Assembly (NCBI GenBank): GCA_030247725.1
Contig: JAOTRT010000002.1
Coordinates: 434,001 to 498,000, forward strand
Reading direction: 5' to 3'
Origin: Candidatus Nitricoxidireducens bremensis
Lineage (GTDB): Bacteria > Pseudomonadota > Gammaproteobacteria > Burkholderiales > Rhodocyclaceae
Length of the DNA stretch: 64,000 bases
The notes beneath the pieces were generated by a model, which worked only from the letters and a program-made list of their open reading frames with translations, did not search any database and was not told the origin of the DNA. Within the stretch, counting starts at the first letter, position 1. Each line of letters begins with the position of its first letter. A program made the translations under genes and the position numbers. Positions 41,888 to 49,899 of the stretch are shown one piece after another.

Positions 41888-43288
41888 ATGCTGGACCTGA
41901 GCCTGGACACCGAGGGTGGCGTTCCCCTCGTCGATCAGATCGTCGACGGCCTGCGCCGCCGCATCGACGACCGCCTGCTGCGGCCGGGCGCCCGGCTGCT
42001 GCCGATCCGCCGCTTCGCCGAGCACCACGGCGTATCGCGCTTCACGGTGGTGGAGGCCTACGACCGTCTCGTCGCCCTCGGCCACATCAAGTCCCGGCGC
42101 GGGGCGGGCTTCTTCGTCGCCGCCCGACCCGCAGTCGCGGAAAGCACCGCGCCGGCCGCCACCGACCGGGCCGTGGACGTGGTCTGGATGCTGCGCCAGG
42201 GACTGGAGAGCGCCGACGGCGACCGCCTCAAGGTGGGCTCCGGCTGGCTGCCCGCCGACTGGATGGACCAGGACGGCATCCGCCGCAACCTGCGCACCCT
42301 GACGCGCCGCGCCGACGTGCGGCTCACGTCCTACGGCCATCCCCAGGGCTACCTGCCCCTGCGCCAGCAGCTGCAGGTGAAGCTTGGCGAAATGGGCATC
42401 GCCGCCGAGCCGCGGCGCATCGTCCTCACCCACGGCGCCACCCAGGCCCTCGACATGGTGGCCCGCTATCTGATCAAACCCGGCGACTGCGTCTTCGTGG
42501 ACGACCCCGGCTACTGGAGCCTGTTCGGCAACCTGCGCATGCAGGGCGCCCAGCTCGTCGGCGTGCCGCGCACCCCCGACGGCCCGGACACCGAGGCCAT
42601 GAAGACCCTGCTGGAGCAGCACCGGCCCAAGGTGTTCTTCACCCACACGGTGCTGCACAACCCGACGGCCACCAACATCAGCCCCGCCGCCGCCCACCAG
42701 CTGCTCAAGCTGGCCGAGCGCCACAACTTCCTCATCGTCGAGGACGACACCTACAGCGACTTCCAGCCCGGCCCCGCCACGCGCCTGGCGGCCCTGGACC
42801 AACTGGAGCGGGTGATCTACATCGGCAGCTTTTCCAAGACCCTCTCCGCCGACCTGCGCGTGGGCTTCCTCGCCTGCCAGGACGACCTGGCCGCCGCCCT
42901 GACGGACGTGAAGCTGCTGGCCGCCTTGAGCACCTCGGAATTCAACGAGCGCCTCGTCTATCTGATGCTCATCGAGGGCCACTATCGCAAGTACATCGAA
43001 CGCATGCACGGCCGGCTGGCCGATGCGACGGGCGCCACGCTGCGCATGCTGGAACGGGTGGGGTTCGCGCCCTATGCGGAGCCGGAGGGCGGGCTGTTCG
43101 TCTGGGCCAAGGCGCCGGCCCTGGAAGATGCCGCACCCCTGGCCGGGCGGGCCGCCAAGGCCGGCATCATGCTGGCGCCGGGCAACGTCTTCCGCCCCCA
43201 GATGCAGGCGAGTCCCTGGCTGCGCTTCAACGTGGCCGTCGCCGACGATCCGCGGCTGGAACGCTTCCTCGCCGAACAGGCAGGCTGA
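41888..43288 (+). CDS. MocR-type transcriptional regulator (GntR wHTH plus aminotransferase domain)
   Basis: A 466-residue fusion. Residues 1-80 are a winged helix of the GntR family (VPLVDQIVDGLRRRIDDRLL, RRFAEHHGVSRFTVVEAYD). The rest is a fold-type I aminotransferase with HGATQALDMVARYL, VEDDTYSDFQPG and the PLP lysine in YIGSFSKTLSADLRVGF. MocR regulators bind PLP or an aldimine and control vitamin B6 or amino compound genes; the target here is unknown. It starts with GGGAG eight bases upstream, and an inverted repeat lies in its leader. It ends exactly next to the convergent ubiX stop (TGATCA). Confidence 0.9.
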   Translation: MLDLSLDTEGGVPLVDQIVDGLRRRIDDRLLRPGARLLPIRRFAEHHGVSRFTVVEAYDRLVALGHIKSRRGAGFFVAARPAVAESTAPAATDRAVDVVWMLRQGLESADGDRLKVGSGWLPADWMDQDGIRRNLRTLTRRADVRLTSYGHPQGYLPLRQQLQVKLGEMGIAAEPRRIVLTHGATQALDMVARYLIKPGDCVFVDDPGYWSLFGNLRMQGAQLVGVPRTPDGPDTEAMKTLLEQHRPKVFFTHTVLHNPTATNISPAAAHQLLKLAERHNFLIVEDDTYSDFQPGPATRLAALDQLERVIYIGSFSKTLSADLRVGFLACQDDLAAALTDVKLLAALSTSEFNERLVYLMLIEGHYRKYIERMHGRLADATGATLRMLERVGFAPYAEPEGGLFVWAKAPALEDAAPLAGRAAKAGIMLAPGNVFRPQMQASPWLRFNVAVADDPRLERFLAEQAG

Positions 43289-43900
43289 TCAGGCTTCCGG
43301 TTCGCCCCAGCGCGGCACCAGTTGGTGGGCGACGCCGAGCTGGTCGAGGATGCGGGCGACGACGAAATCCACCACGCCCTGCACATCCGTCGGCCGGTGG
43401 TAAAAGCCGGGGTTGGGCGGCAGGATCACGGCGCCGGCCCGGGACAAGCGCAGCATGTTCTCCAGGTGGATCGCCGAGAAGGGCGTCTCCCGCGGCACCA
43501 GGATCAGCTTGCGGCCTTCCTTGAGCACCACGTCCGCCGCCCGCGCCATCAGGTCGTCGGCCATGCCGGCGGCCACCTTGGCCAGCGTCCCCATGGTGCA
43601 GGGGCAGATCACGTAGGCGTCGGGCGGATTGGAGCCCGAGGCCAGGGGCGCGTTCCAGTCCTCGCGGCCGTAGACGGCGAGCTGCCCCTCCCTGGCACCG
43701 AAGCGTTCCGCCAGCAGTCGCTGGGTTTCCCGGGGCTGGGCCGGCAACACCAGGTCCATTTCCTGTTTGGCGACGATCTGGGCCGCCTGGGAATAGATCA
43801 GCTGCACCCGCTCGCCGGCGGCGATCAGGCATTCGACGAGGCGCATGCCGTAGGGCATGCCTGAGGCACCGGTGAAGGCGACGGCGATGGTCTTGCTCAT
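43289..43900 (-). CDS. ubiX: Flavin prenyltransferase UbiX
   Basis: A 203-residue flavoprotein that prenylates FMN to make the prenyl-FMN cofactor of UbiD decarboxylases. It has IAVAFTGASGMPYGMRLVE at the N-terminus, VICPCTMGTLAKVAAGMADD (a hallmark of UbiX), LILVPRETPFSAIHLENML and PPNPGFYHRPTDV. A longer open frame reaches 44230 but its extra part is shadow of the next gene. It overlaps the Gx-transporter gene by 4 nt and is the last gene of the rapZ-NusG-II-Gx-ubiX group. Confidence 0.95.
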   Translation of the reverse strand: MSKTIAVAFTGASGMPYGMRLVECLIAAGERVQLIYSQAAQIVAKQEMDLVLPAQPRETQRLLAERFGAREGQLAVYGREDWNAPLASGSNPPDAYVICPCTMGTLAKVAAGMADDLMARAADVVLKEGRKLILVPRETPFSAIHLENMLRLSRAGAVILPPNPGFYHRPTDVQGVVDFVVARILDQLGVAHQLVPRWGEPEA

Positions 43901-44418
43901 GCTTGCGCGCTTTCCTTGAGAAACTTCGCCGCCGCCAGGCCGTTCACGATGCCGAACAGCAGCGCCGAAGCGGCGAACACCGGCACGAGGTAGAAGACGC
44001 CGTCGTGGGGCACCAGCCACAGGCGCGCCAGCAGCACCTGGCCGGCGATGTGGGCGAATGCGGCGAGGATACTCTGGCTCACGGGCCCGAACCAGTCCCG
44101 CGGCAGCCGCGCCGCGAAGGCGAGCGTCGCCAGGCTGGCGCAGGTGCCGGCGAGGCTGAGGAAGAAACCCGGCGCCAGGAACTGGCCGATGACCAGGCTG
44201 CCGGCGACGACGCGCAGCAGCGACACCCACACCGCCTCGCGCCAGCCATGGCGCAGCAGCACGATGAGGATCACGATGTTGGCGAGCCCCGGCTTCACGC
44301 CCGGCAGGAGCGAGGGGATCGCCGCCTCGGCCACCGTCAGGGCGATGGCCGCCGCCGCATAGCGGGCGATGCGGCGGTCGTCTGCCGTGACGGCGAGTTC
44401 AGTAGTTGAGGCTGTCAT
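43897..44418 (-). CDS. Gx transporter family membrane protein (heptaprenyl-diphosphate-synthase component I-like)
   Basis: A 173-residue integral membrane protein with about five hydrophobic segments: YAAAAIALTVAEAAIPSLL, GLANIVILIVLLRHGW, LLRVVAGSLVIGQFLAPGF and LVPVFAASALLFGIVNG. PGLANIVILI matches the family once named heptaprenyl diphosphate synthase component I and now seen as an ECF-like or Gx transporter. Its N-terminus overlaps the NusG-II gene end by 20 nt. These two proteins often travel together with flavin-insertion genes; here with ubiX. Confidence 0.85.
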   Translation of the reverse strand: MTASTTELAVTADDRRIARYAAAAIALTVAEAAIPSLLPGVKPGLANIVILIVLLRHGWREAVWVSLLRVVAGSLVIGQFLAPGFFLSLAGTCASLATLAFAARLPRDWFGPVSQSILAAFAHIAGQVLLARLWLVPHDGVFYLVPVFAASALLFGIVNGLAAAKFLKESAQA

Positions 44419-44776
44419 AGCCGCCCGTCGCGCCCACCAGGGCCAGGGTCACGTGATTTGGCGCGCAGATCGCCACGGCATTGGCCTGGGTCAGCCAGCC
44501 CTGCTTGACGCAGTACTGGCGCGGCCCCGGATCGGCGGCGACGCGGGCCCGGCCCGGCTGCACCTCGATGACCGACGTGCCCAGCGCGCCCTGGACCTCG
44601 ATGCGCTTGCTGATGTTGAGGGGCAGCTCCGCCACCACGGCGCCATCGCGCTTGACCACCGCCTTCTCGGCGGGACCGCCGCGCCACAGCAGGGGAAAGG
44701 ACACGGCCACCGCCGCCAGGGCGGCCCCGGCCACCAGCCAGTCGCCGGGACGCAGCAGGGAAAGCCAGGGTTTCAC
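44399..44776 (-). CDS. NusG domain II-containing protein
   Basis: A 125-residue protein that starts at a GTG overlapping the rapZ stop (GTGA). A transmembrane helix (about residues 13-30, [18 protein letters not shown]) anchors it, and the periplasmic part has [33 protein letters not shown] and [13 protein letters not shown], the NusG-II pattern seen with Gx transporters. Function is unknown; it is likely a small electron-transfer or membrane-complex accessory. It is in frame with a much longer open frame whose upstream part is shadow of rapZ. Confidence 0.85.
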   Translation of the reverse strand: MKPWLSLLRPGDWLVAGAALAAVAVSFPLLWRGGPAEKAVVKRDGAVVAELPLNISKRIEVQGALGTSVIEVQPGRARVAADPGPRQYCVKQGWLTQANAVAICAPNHVTLALVGATGGYDSLNY

Positions 44777-45639
44777 TGGGCGCCGGCGAGGGTGCGGTGG
44801 CGCACCAGCACGCGCACCGTGCCGGCGAACTCCCGCGCCAGGCGTTCGGCGAAATACACCGAGCGGTGCTGGCCGCCGGTGCAGCCCAGGGCCACAGTGA
44901 GATAGGAGCGGTTGTCGCGGATGTAGGCCGGCAGCCAGTCGGCGACGAAGCGGTGGATGTCCGCCGCCATGCGGGCCACCTCGGGCTGGGCTTCGAGGAA
45001 GGCGATCACCGCGGCGTCGCGGCCCGTCAACGGCCGCAGGGCTGGATCGTAGTGGGGGTTGGGCAGGCAGCGCACGTCGAACACCAGGTCGGCGTCGAGG
45101 GGCAGGCCGTGCTTGAAGCCGAAGGACTCGAACAGCAGGATCAGGCCCTCGCCCTCGTCGAGGGTCGCGAAGTCCTTGATCATGGCCCGCAGGGCGTTGG
45201 GCCGCAGGTTGCTGGTATCCACGCGGTGGCCCAAGTTGGCCAGGGTCTCCAGGGCGTCGCGCTCGCAGGCGATGGCCTCGGCCAGCGTGGCGTCGCCCGT
45301 CGCCAGCGGGTGGCGGCGGCGCGTCTCGGAGAAGCGCTGGATCAGCACGTCGTCGCGGGCGTCGAGGAAGATGAAGCGCAGGTCGATGTCGCCGTCTTCC
45401 CGCAGGTCGCGCAACTGCTTGGGCAGGGCCGCGATGCTGGCGCCGCCGCGCATGTCCATGGCCACGGCGGCGCGGGTGTAGCCCTCCTCGCGCAACTGGG
45501 CGACGAGTTGGGCCAGCAGGTTGGCCGGCAGGTTGTCCACGCAGTAGTGGCCGGCGTCTTCGAGCACGTTCAAGGCGATGCTCTTGCCGGAGCCGGAAAG
45601 ACCGCTGATGAGGACGAGTTGCAGACCGGGAGAGGGCAT
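44773..45639 (-). CDS. rapZ: RNase adapter protein RapZ (YvcJ family)
   Basis: A 288-residue nucleotide-binding protein. Walker A is [14 protein letters not shown] near residue 12, [20 protein letters not shown] follows, and the C-terminal domain has [30 protein letters not shown] and [20 protein letters not shown]. In enterobacteria it guides RNase E to GlmZ and so sets amino-sugar precursor supply; outside them its role is less clear. It overlaps the NusG-II gene by 4 nt and is divergent from ubiC. Confidence 0.94.
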   Translation of the reverse strand: MPSPGLQLVLISGLSGSGKSIALNVLEDAGHYCVDNLPANLLAQLVAQLREEGYTRAAVAMDMRGGASIAALPKQLRDLREDGDIDLRFIFLDARDDVLIQRFSETRRRHPLATGDATLAEAIACERDALETLANLGHRVDTSNLRPNALRAMIKDFATLDEGEGLILLFESFGFKHGLPLDADLVFDVRCLPNPHYDPALRPLTGRDAAVIAFLEAQPEVARMAADIHRFVADWLPAYIRDNRSYLTVALGCTGGQHRSVYFAERLAREFAGTVRVLVRHRTLAGAQ

Positions 45640-45703
45640 GGGGCGCGGGATTCGACGGGATGGCGGTATGGTAGCATCGGCGCCCCTTCCGGATCATTGC
45701 CCC

Positions 45704-46246
45704 ATGGAAAGCGCCGACCGCCGCTGGCAGCCGAAGCCCTACCAGCTCAGGGCACCGACCCACCTGCGCCCCTGGCTGACAGACGAGGGCTCCCTCACCG
45801 CCCGCCTCGTCGCCCGCTGCAAGCAGCTGCGCGTGCGCGTGCTGCGCCAGGGCATGGCCCTGCCCAACGAAGACGAACGCACCCTGATCGGCCTGGACCG
45901 GCACCGCCACGCCTGGCTGCGGGAAGTGCTGCTGGTGGCGGACGACGCCCCCGTGGTCTTCGCCCACACCGTCCTCGCCCCCGATGATCGGCGCGGCCCC
46001 TGGCGGCTCGCCACGGCCATCGGCGGCCGACCCCTGGGCGCCGCCCTGTTCGCCGACCCGCTGATCGTGCGGGGCCGATTGCACACGGCGCGCCTGGATG
46101 CCGCCCATCCGCTGCACCGCCGCGCCGCCGCCGCCGTCGGCGTTCCGCTGCCCACCCTCTGGGCGCGGCGCTCCCGCTTCCTGCGGGACGGTCGCCCCCT
46201 GCTGGTGACCGAAGTCTTCCTGCCGGGCCTCGACCGGCTCGGCTAA
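45704..46246 (+). CDS. ubiC: Chorismate lyase
   Basis: A 180-residue UbiC family protein that cleaves chorismate to 4-hydroxybenzoate and pyruvate, the first committed step of ubiquinone synthesis. Signs are LRPWLTDEGSLTARLVARC near residue 20, WLREVLLV, PVVFAHTVLAP, LGAALFADP and the C-terminal LWARRSRFLRDGRPLLVTEV with the conserved product-binding Arg and Glu. The ATG at 45704 is chosen; an open frame runs further upstream into the divergent gap. The stop overlaps the convergent LysR stop by 3-4 nt. Confidence 0.92.
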   Translation: MESADRRWQPKPYQLRAPTHLRPWLTDEGSLTARLVARCKQLRVRVLRQGMALPNEDERTLIGLDRHRHAWLREVLLVADDAPVVFAHTVLAPDDRRGPWRLATAIGGRPLGAALFADPLIVRGRLHTARLDAAHPLHRRAAAAVGVPLPTLWARRSRFLRDGRPLLVTEVFLPGLDRLG

Positions 46247-47172
46247 TCCGGCGCGCCGCGCTCCGTGGCGCGGGCCTCCGCCACCAGCCAGTCGGCGAAG
46301 CGCTCCACTTCGGGCCTCAAGGTTCTGGGCGCCCGCACGAGGAAATAGGCCCGGGCGGCGACGCGCTGGCGCTCCTCGGTCAGGGGTTGCAGGCGCCCCG
46401 CCGCGATGGACTGGGCCACCAGGGGCCCGCGGCCAAGGGCGATGCCGCGGCCGTCTTCGGCCGCGCGGATCATCTGGTCGTACTGGTTGAACTGGAGCAC
46501 CGCCTTGGGCTTGGCCTGGGCGAGCCCGTGGCCCTGGAGCCAGGGCTCCCAGGCGAACCAGGGCGTCCGGGCGCCGTTCTCGAAGGCCAGCAGCGTCAGG
46601 CGGCCGATGTCCTCGGGGCCCAGCGCCGCCGGCAGGGTCGCCGCCAGGGCGGGACTCGCCACCGGGAACACCACCTCGTCGAACAGCAGCACCGCCCCCG
46701 ATGGCGCCGCCTCGGGGGAAACGTAGCGCAGGGCCAGGTCGAAGTCCTCCCGCTCCAGGTCCACCATGCGGTTGTCGGCGGAAAGGCGCACGTCCACGCC
46801 GGGTTCGATTTCCTGGAAGGACGCCAGGCGCGGCACCAGCCAGAGGGCGGCGATGCCCACCGAGGACGACACTGTGACCCGGGGCTTGCCCTGCACCGCC
46901 TTCAGGCCGGCGCAGACGTCGGCCAGCCGCGCCAGCATTTCGGCCACCGCCCGGTGCAGCATCTCCCCCTCGGGCGTCAGGGACAGCCGCCGCACCTCGC
47001 GGCGGAACAGGGCGACGCCGAGCTGCTCCTCCAGGGTCTGGATCTGGCGGCTCACCGCCGACTGGGTGAGAAAAAGCTCGGCGGCGGCCCTGGTGAAGCT
47101 CAGGTGGCGCGCCGCGGCGTCGAAGCCCTTCAGGGGGTCCAGGGAAGGGAGCTTGCGCAGGTTTTCATGCAT
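46243..47172 (-). CDS. LysR-family transcriptional regulator (GcvA-like)
   Basis: A 309-residue LysR regulator. The N-terminal helix-turn-helix is unmistakable (LKGFDAAARHLSFTRAAAEL, FLTQSAVSRQIQTLEEQLG, VALFRREVRRLSLTPEGE). The substrate-binding domain has VTVSSSVGIAALWLVPRLAS and ENGARTPWFAWEPWL, near the GcvA/AmpR subgroup. It is divergent from the DUF2917 protein by 114 nt and may control it together with the tautomerase that follows. The effector is unknown. Confidence 0.92.
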   Translation of the reverse strand: MHENLRKLPSLDPLKGFDAAARHLSFTRAAAELFLTQSAVSRQIQTLEEQLGVALFRREVRRLSLTPEGEMLHRAVAEMLARLADVCAGLKAVQGKPRVTVSSSVGIAALWLVPRLASFQEIEPGVDVRLSADNRMVDLEREDFDLALRYVSPEAAPSGAVLLFDEVVFPVASPALAATLPAALGPEDIGRLTLLAFENGARTPWFAWEPWLQGHGLAQAKPKAVLQFNQYDQMIRAAEDGRGIALGRGPLVAQSIAAGRLQPLTEERQRVAARAYFLVRAPRTLRPEVERFADWLVAEARATERGAPD

Positions 47173-47286
47173 GATGAATCCTCATGCGTCGGATACGGAA
47201 TTATCGTTTGTCGCACTGCATCAACCGGCCTATCGTCCGATCATGCGCTTCGCTTCGAATGCGCAAACCGCATGAAGGATACGATC

Positions 47287-47625
47287 ATGGCCATCATCAC
47301 GCAAGAAACCCGCTTCGACCTGGGGAAGCACGAGGCCGTCACCCTCACGGCCGCCCGGGACCATGTCCTGCGCTGCGACGCCGGCGAGTTGTGGATCACC
47401 GTGGACGGCGACCGCCGCGATCACATCCTGCACCCCGGCGACAGCCTGCGGGTGGATCGCGATGCCCCGGTGATCGTCTCCGCCCTCCGGGACTCGGTCC
47501 TCCTGGCCTGCCACCGCATGCCCTTCGGCGCCCGCGCCATGGGCCGCGCCCGCAGCGTGCTGGTGTCGCTGCTCAACTGGGAATTCCCGCCCCTGGCGAG
47601 TTTCCCCAGCACCATGATCCGCTGA
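47287..47625 (+). CDS. DUF2917 domain protein
   Basis: A 112-residue protein of the DUF2917 type, a small cupin-like beta fold. The start at 47287 has AAGGA eight bases upstream; an in-frame ATG at 47272 is possible. Key parts are VTLTAARDHVLRCDAGELWI, VDGDRRDHILHPGDSLRVD and VIVSALRDSVLLACHR. It is divergent from the LysR gene, and this pairing is common in beta-proteobacteria. The biochemical role is unknown. Confidence 0.85.
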   Translation: MAIITQETRFDLGKHEAVTLTAARDHVLRCDAGELWITVDGDRRDHILHPGDSLRVDRDAPVIVSALRDSVLLACHRMPFGARAMGRARSVLVSLLNWEFPPLASFPSTMIR

Positions 47626-47635
47626 GAAGCGCACC

Positions 47636-48040
47636 ATGCCCTATCTCGACATCCGCCTCGGCGCCCCCTGCCTGCCGGAAACGGTGGAACGCTTCGCCAC
47701 GCACATGACGGAACTGACGGCCGACCTCCTGCACAAGAAGCGGGAACTCACCTCCGTCTCCGTGCAGTGCGTGCCGCCCAATCACTGGTATGTGGGTGGC
47801 CAATCCATGGGCGCCGAGGGCGGCAGCACCTTCTTCCTGGAGGTGAACGTCACAGCAGGCACCAACACCAAGGACGAGAAGGCCGCCTTCATCGCCGCCG
47901 CCTTCGCCGCTGCGGAGGGCATCCTCGGCAAGCTGGACGCCGCCAGCTACGTCATCGTCCGCGACGTGGCGGCCGACGCCTGGGGCTGGCAGGGCCTGAC
48001 CCAGGAATTCCGCCGGCAAGCGGCCTCGCCGCCTGCGTAG
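47636..48040 (+). CDS. Tautomerase-superfamily protein
   Basis: A 134-residue protein that begins MPYLDIRLGAPCLPETVERF, so after Met removal it has the N-terminal proline that serves as catalytic base in the 4-oxalocrotonate tautomerase superfamily. It has two beta-alpha-beta-like halves (LTSVSVQCVPPNHWYVGG, TFFLEVNVTAGTNTKDEK), close to fused-type or MSAD-like tautomerases. It lies 10 nt after the DUF2917 gene and is likely co-transcribed. Substrate unknown. Confidence 0.85.
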   Translation: MPYLDIRLGAPCLPETVERFATHMTELTADLLHKKRELTSVSVQCVPPNHWYVGGQSMGAEGGSTFFLEVNVTAGTNTKDEKAAFIAAAFAAAEGILGKLDAASYVIVRDVAADAWGWQGLTQEFRRQAASPPA

Positions 48041-48059
48041 CGCGCCGACGGTGCCGCGC

Positions 48060-48065
48060 TACAAT
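48060..48065 (+). promoter_or_regulatory. Possible -10 element (TACAAT) before a hypothetical gene
   Basis: TACAAT lies 33 nt before the ATG at 48099 in the short gap after the tautomerase gene. No clear -35 box is found. Confidence 0.3.
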
Positions 48066-48098
48066 AGAAGCCCTTTCCATCGGCATAGGACGCGGCAC

Positions 48099-48599
48099 AT
48101 GGCAGACGACGGCGCCGGTTGGTGGGCGCGATCCCACAAACCCACGGTCTTCGCAGGCATCGTCCTGCTGCTGAGCGTCATCGTCATCGTCGTCGTTGTC
48201 GTGGTCTCGGGCAAGGTGGACCTCTCCTGGCTCACGGCAAAGTCGAAGAACTCCCCCCGCCCGGCCGAGATCCAGCTCCAGCCCTACGCCGCGACCGCGC
48301 CCGCCAACCGGCCACCGCCCGCCAACGACTGGCCGACCTCGCCGTCCTACCGGAAGTGGCACTCGGGCAAGTCCATCGCCCCCCTCGGTACACCGTCGCG
48401 GAACGCCCAGGGCAACCGAAACGACGAGGCACCCGAGATCCATGAACCGCCGCTGCCCCGGGGCGATTTCATCGCCGCCGCGGAGGCGGGCCAGAAGGTC
48501 TATGTGCCCAACCCCAAGGGCCAGTGCAAGCTGACGGGAGTCTCCGGCTCTTCGCTGATCCAGGCCCTGGACGACTGCTTCACATCCCCGGCAAAGTAG
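48099..48599 (+). CDS. Hypothetical membrane-anchored protein
   Basis: A 166-residue protein that I do not recognise. One strong transmembrane helix (about residues 17-36, TVFAGIVLLLSVIVIVVVVV) places most of it in the periplasm. The middle is rich in Pro, Ala, Asn and Ser (low complexity), and the end holds a short conserved-looking Cys pair (KGQCKLTGVSGSS, QALDDCFTS). It converges on the MBL hydrolase gene with 10 nt between stops. Start chosen at the first Met of the reading frame with the helix. Confidence 0.6.
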   Translation: MADDGAGWWARSHKPTVFAGIVLLLSVIVIVVVVVVSGKVDLSWLTAKSKNSPRPAEIQLQPYAATAPANRPPPANDWPTSPSYRKWHSGKSIAPLGTPSRNAQGNRNDEAPEIHEPPLPRGDFIAAAEAGQKVYVPNPKGQCKLTGVSGSSLIQALDDCFTSPAK

Positions 48600-48609
48600 G
48601 CACGCGGCC

Positions 48610-49533
48610 TCAGGCCGCCATCGTCGGCACGATGCAGCCGTCTTCCACGGCGATGGCGCCGGCCTTCAGCAGTTCGTCCCGCAGCCAGCAGGACAACACG
48701 TCCACCGGCATGCCGAGCACCCGCGCCCCCACCTCGCCGAAGAAGGGCACGCCGGCGATGTAGGCCTCCAGTTCGCCTTCCGGCAGGCGCTGCAGGTCCA
48801 GCAGGTTGAAGGTGAAGCAGGCCTTGATGGCGTTGCGGGCCATGCGCGCGGGGTCCTCCTCGAAGGCGGCCAGCCGCTTGTAGGCCCGCTGCAGGGCGCC
48901 GTCGAAATCGGCGAAGACCGGGCCGTGGCCGGGGATCACCGTCTCCACCGCCAGGCGGCCGATCATGTCCAGGGTCGCCCGCGTCGCCTTGAGACCCTCG
49001 CCCTTGTTGAGGATCTCGGCGAAGACGATGCCGAAACCGTCCTGCCAGAGGGCGTCGCCGGAAATGAGGAGGCGCGCCTCCTCGCAGTGGAACACCAGGG
49101 CCTCCATGTCGTGGCCCGGCGCATGGTGGGCGCACCACGTCAGGCCGCCCATGGCGAAGACCTCTCTCGGCCGGATCACGCCGTCGTGGCGGAAGCGGTC
49201 GCCGCGCTGGCGCGCCGGCTTCAGCAGCAGGGCCTCCTCGTCCCATTCGGCGATGTGTTCCTCGATGCCGGCGGGAATCAGGATTGCGCAGCCGAAAGCG
49301 CGCTGCATGGCGGCGTTGCCGCCGATGTGGTCCGAGTGGGAATGGGTGTTGATGAGGCGCGCGAGCCGGCGGCCTTCCAGCGCATGGCGCACCAGGGCCA
49401 CACTCTGCTCGGCGTGCCCCACGTAGCCGCTGTCCACCAGCGTCGCCGTGTCGCCTTCGAGGGCGACGACGTTGTTGGATGAGAGCCAGCCCCGTTCGAG
49501 GACCCGCAGGGAATCAGGCAGGCGGGGTTTCAG
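48610..49533 (-). CDS. MBL-fold metallo-hydrolase, probable CTG start
   Basis: A 307-residue beta-lactamase-fold hydrolase. The zinc motif is INTHSHSDHIGGN, with further ligands in HHAPGHDMEALVFH and LISGDALWQDGFG and a later IPGHGPVF. The frame lacks a usual start codon upstream of GTG at 49437, yet 32 codons before it read LPDSLRVLERGWLSSNN and VVALEGDTATLVDSGY, the normal first strands of the family. A CTG at 49533 has GGAGAAG seven bases upstream and restores the expected length. Likely role: hydrolysis of a thioester or glyoxalase-II-like substrate. It overlaps the DUF1289 gene by 20 nt. Confidence 0.75.
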   Translation of the reverse strand: MKPRLPDSLRVLERGWLSSNNVVALEGDTATLVDSGYVGHAEQSVALVRHALEGRRLARLINTHSHSDHIGGNAAMQRAFGCAILIPAGIEEHIAEWDEEALLLKPARQRGDRFRHDGVIRPREVFAMGGLTWCAHHAPGHDMEALVFHCEEARLLISGDALWQDGFGIVFAEILNKGEGLKATRATLDMIGRLAVETVIPGHGPVFADFDGALQRAYKRLAAFEEDPARMARNAIKACFTFNLLDLQRLPEGELEAYIAGVPFFGEVGARVLGMPVDVLSCWLRDELLKAGAIAVEDGCIVPTMAA

Positions 49534-49684
49534 GATTCTTCTCCGGGGGAGAGGGCGTTGCGGCGGGCGGCGGCGGTGTCTCCCGCGCCATGCCCCAGGG
49601 CCGGCCGCAGCCGATGCAATAGGCCTCGTCCTCGTCCGCCATGCAGATGCCGACGCAGGGATAGAGTTCGTCCACCTCGCTCAC
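49514..49684 (-). CDS. DUF1289 small cysteine protein (second of two)
   Basis: A 56-residue protein starting at a GTG that overlaps the previous DUF1289 stop by 4 nt (GTGA). The DUF1289 Cys set is visible in YPCVGICMADEDEAYCIGC. The tail is Pro-rich (ETPPPPAATPSPPEK). DUF1289 proteins are short, likely metal-binding, and of unknown function. The frame is also open further upstream but only as shadow of the neighbour. Confidence 0.8.
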   Translation of the reverse strand: MSEVDELYPCVGICMADEDEAYCIGCGRPWGMARETPPPPAATPSPPEKNPETPPA

Positions 49685-49899
49685 CGGTCGCAATCCCCCC
49701 GCAGCTGACCGCCCCAGGGATCGAATTCGGCGCGCCTGCGCTCGACGGCGGCGAGGATCGCGATGCGCTCCGCGTCGGCCGCGCGGCTCCAGGCCGCGAT
49801 CTCGTCCACCGTGCGGAAGCAGCCCTCGCACAGACCCGTCGCTTCGCTCATGCGGCAGACGTTGATGCAGGGCGAAGCGACGGCGTCTTCCGCGCTCAC
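49681..49899 (-). CDS. DUF1289 protein (first of two)
   Basis: A 72-residue protein starting at a GTG that overlaps the HMG-CoA lyase stop by 4 nt. The typical motif is [19 protein letters not shown] followed by RTVDEIAAW, and the rest is helical. Its end overlaps the next DUF1289 start. A much longer open frame that includes it is shadow of the lyase gene. Function unknown; probably a small Cys-metal protein. Confidence 0.85.
   Translation of the reverse strand: MSAEDAVASPCINVCRMSEATGLCEGCFRTVDEIAAWSRAADAERIAILAAVERRRAEFDPWGGQLRGDCDR

Noticed and set aside
44777..46117. Minus-strand frame of 572 codons upstream of and including the NusG-II gene
   Set aside because: Only the last 125 codons are real; the rest is out-of-frame rapZ and antisense ubiC.
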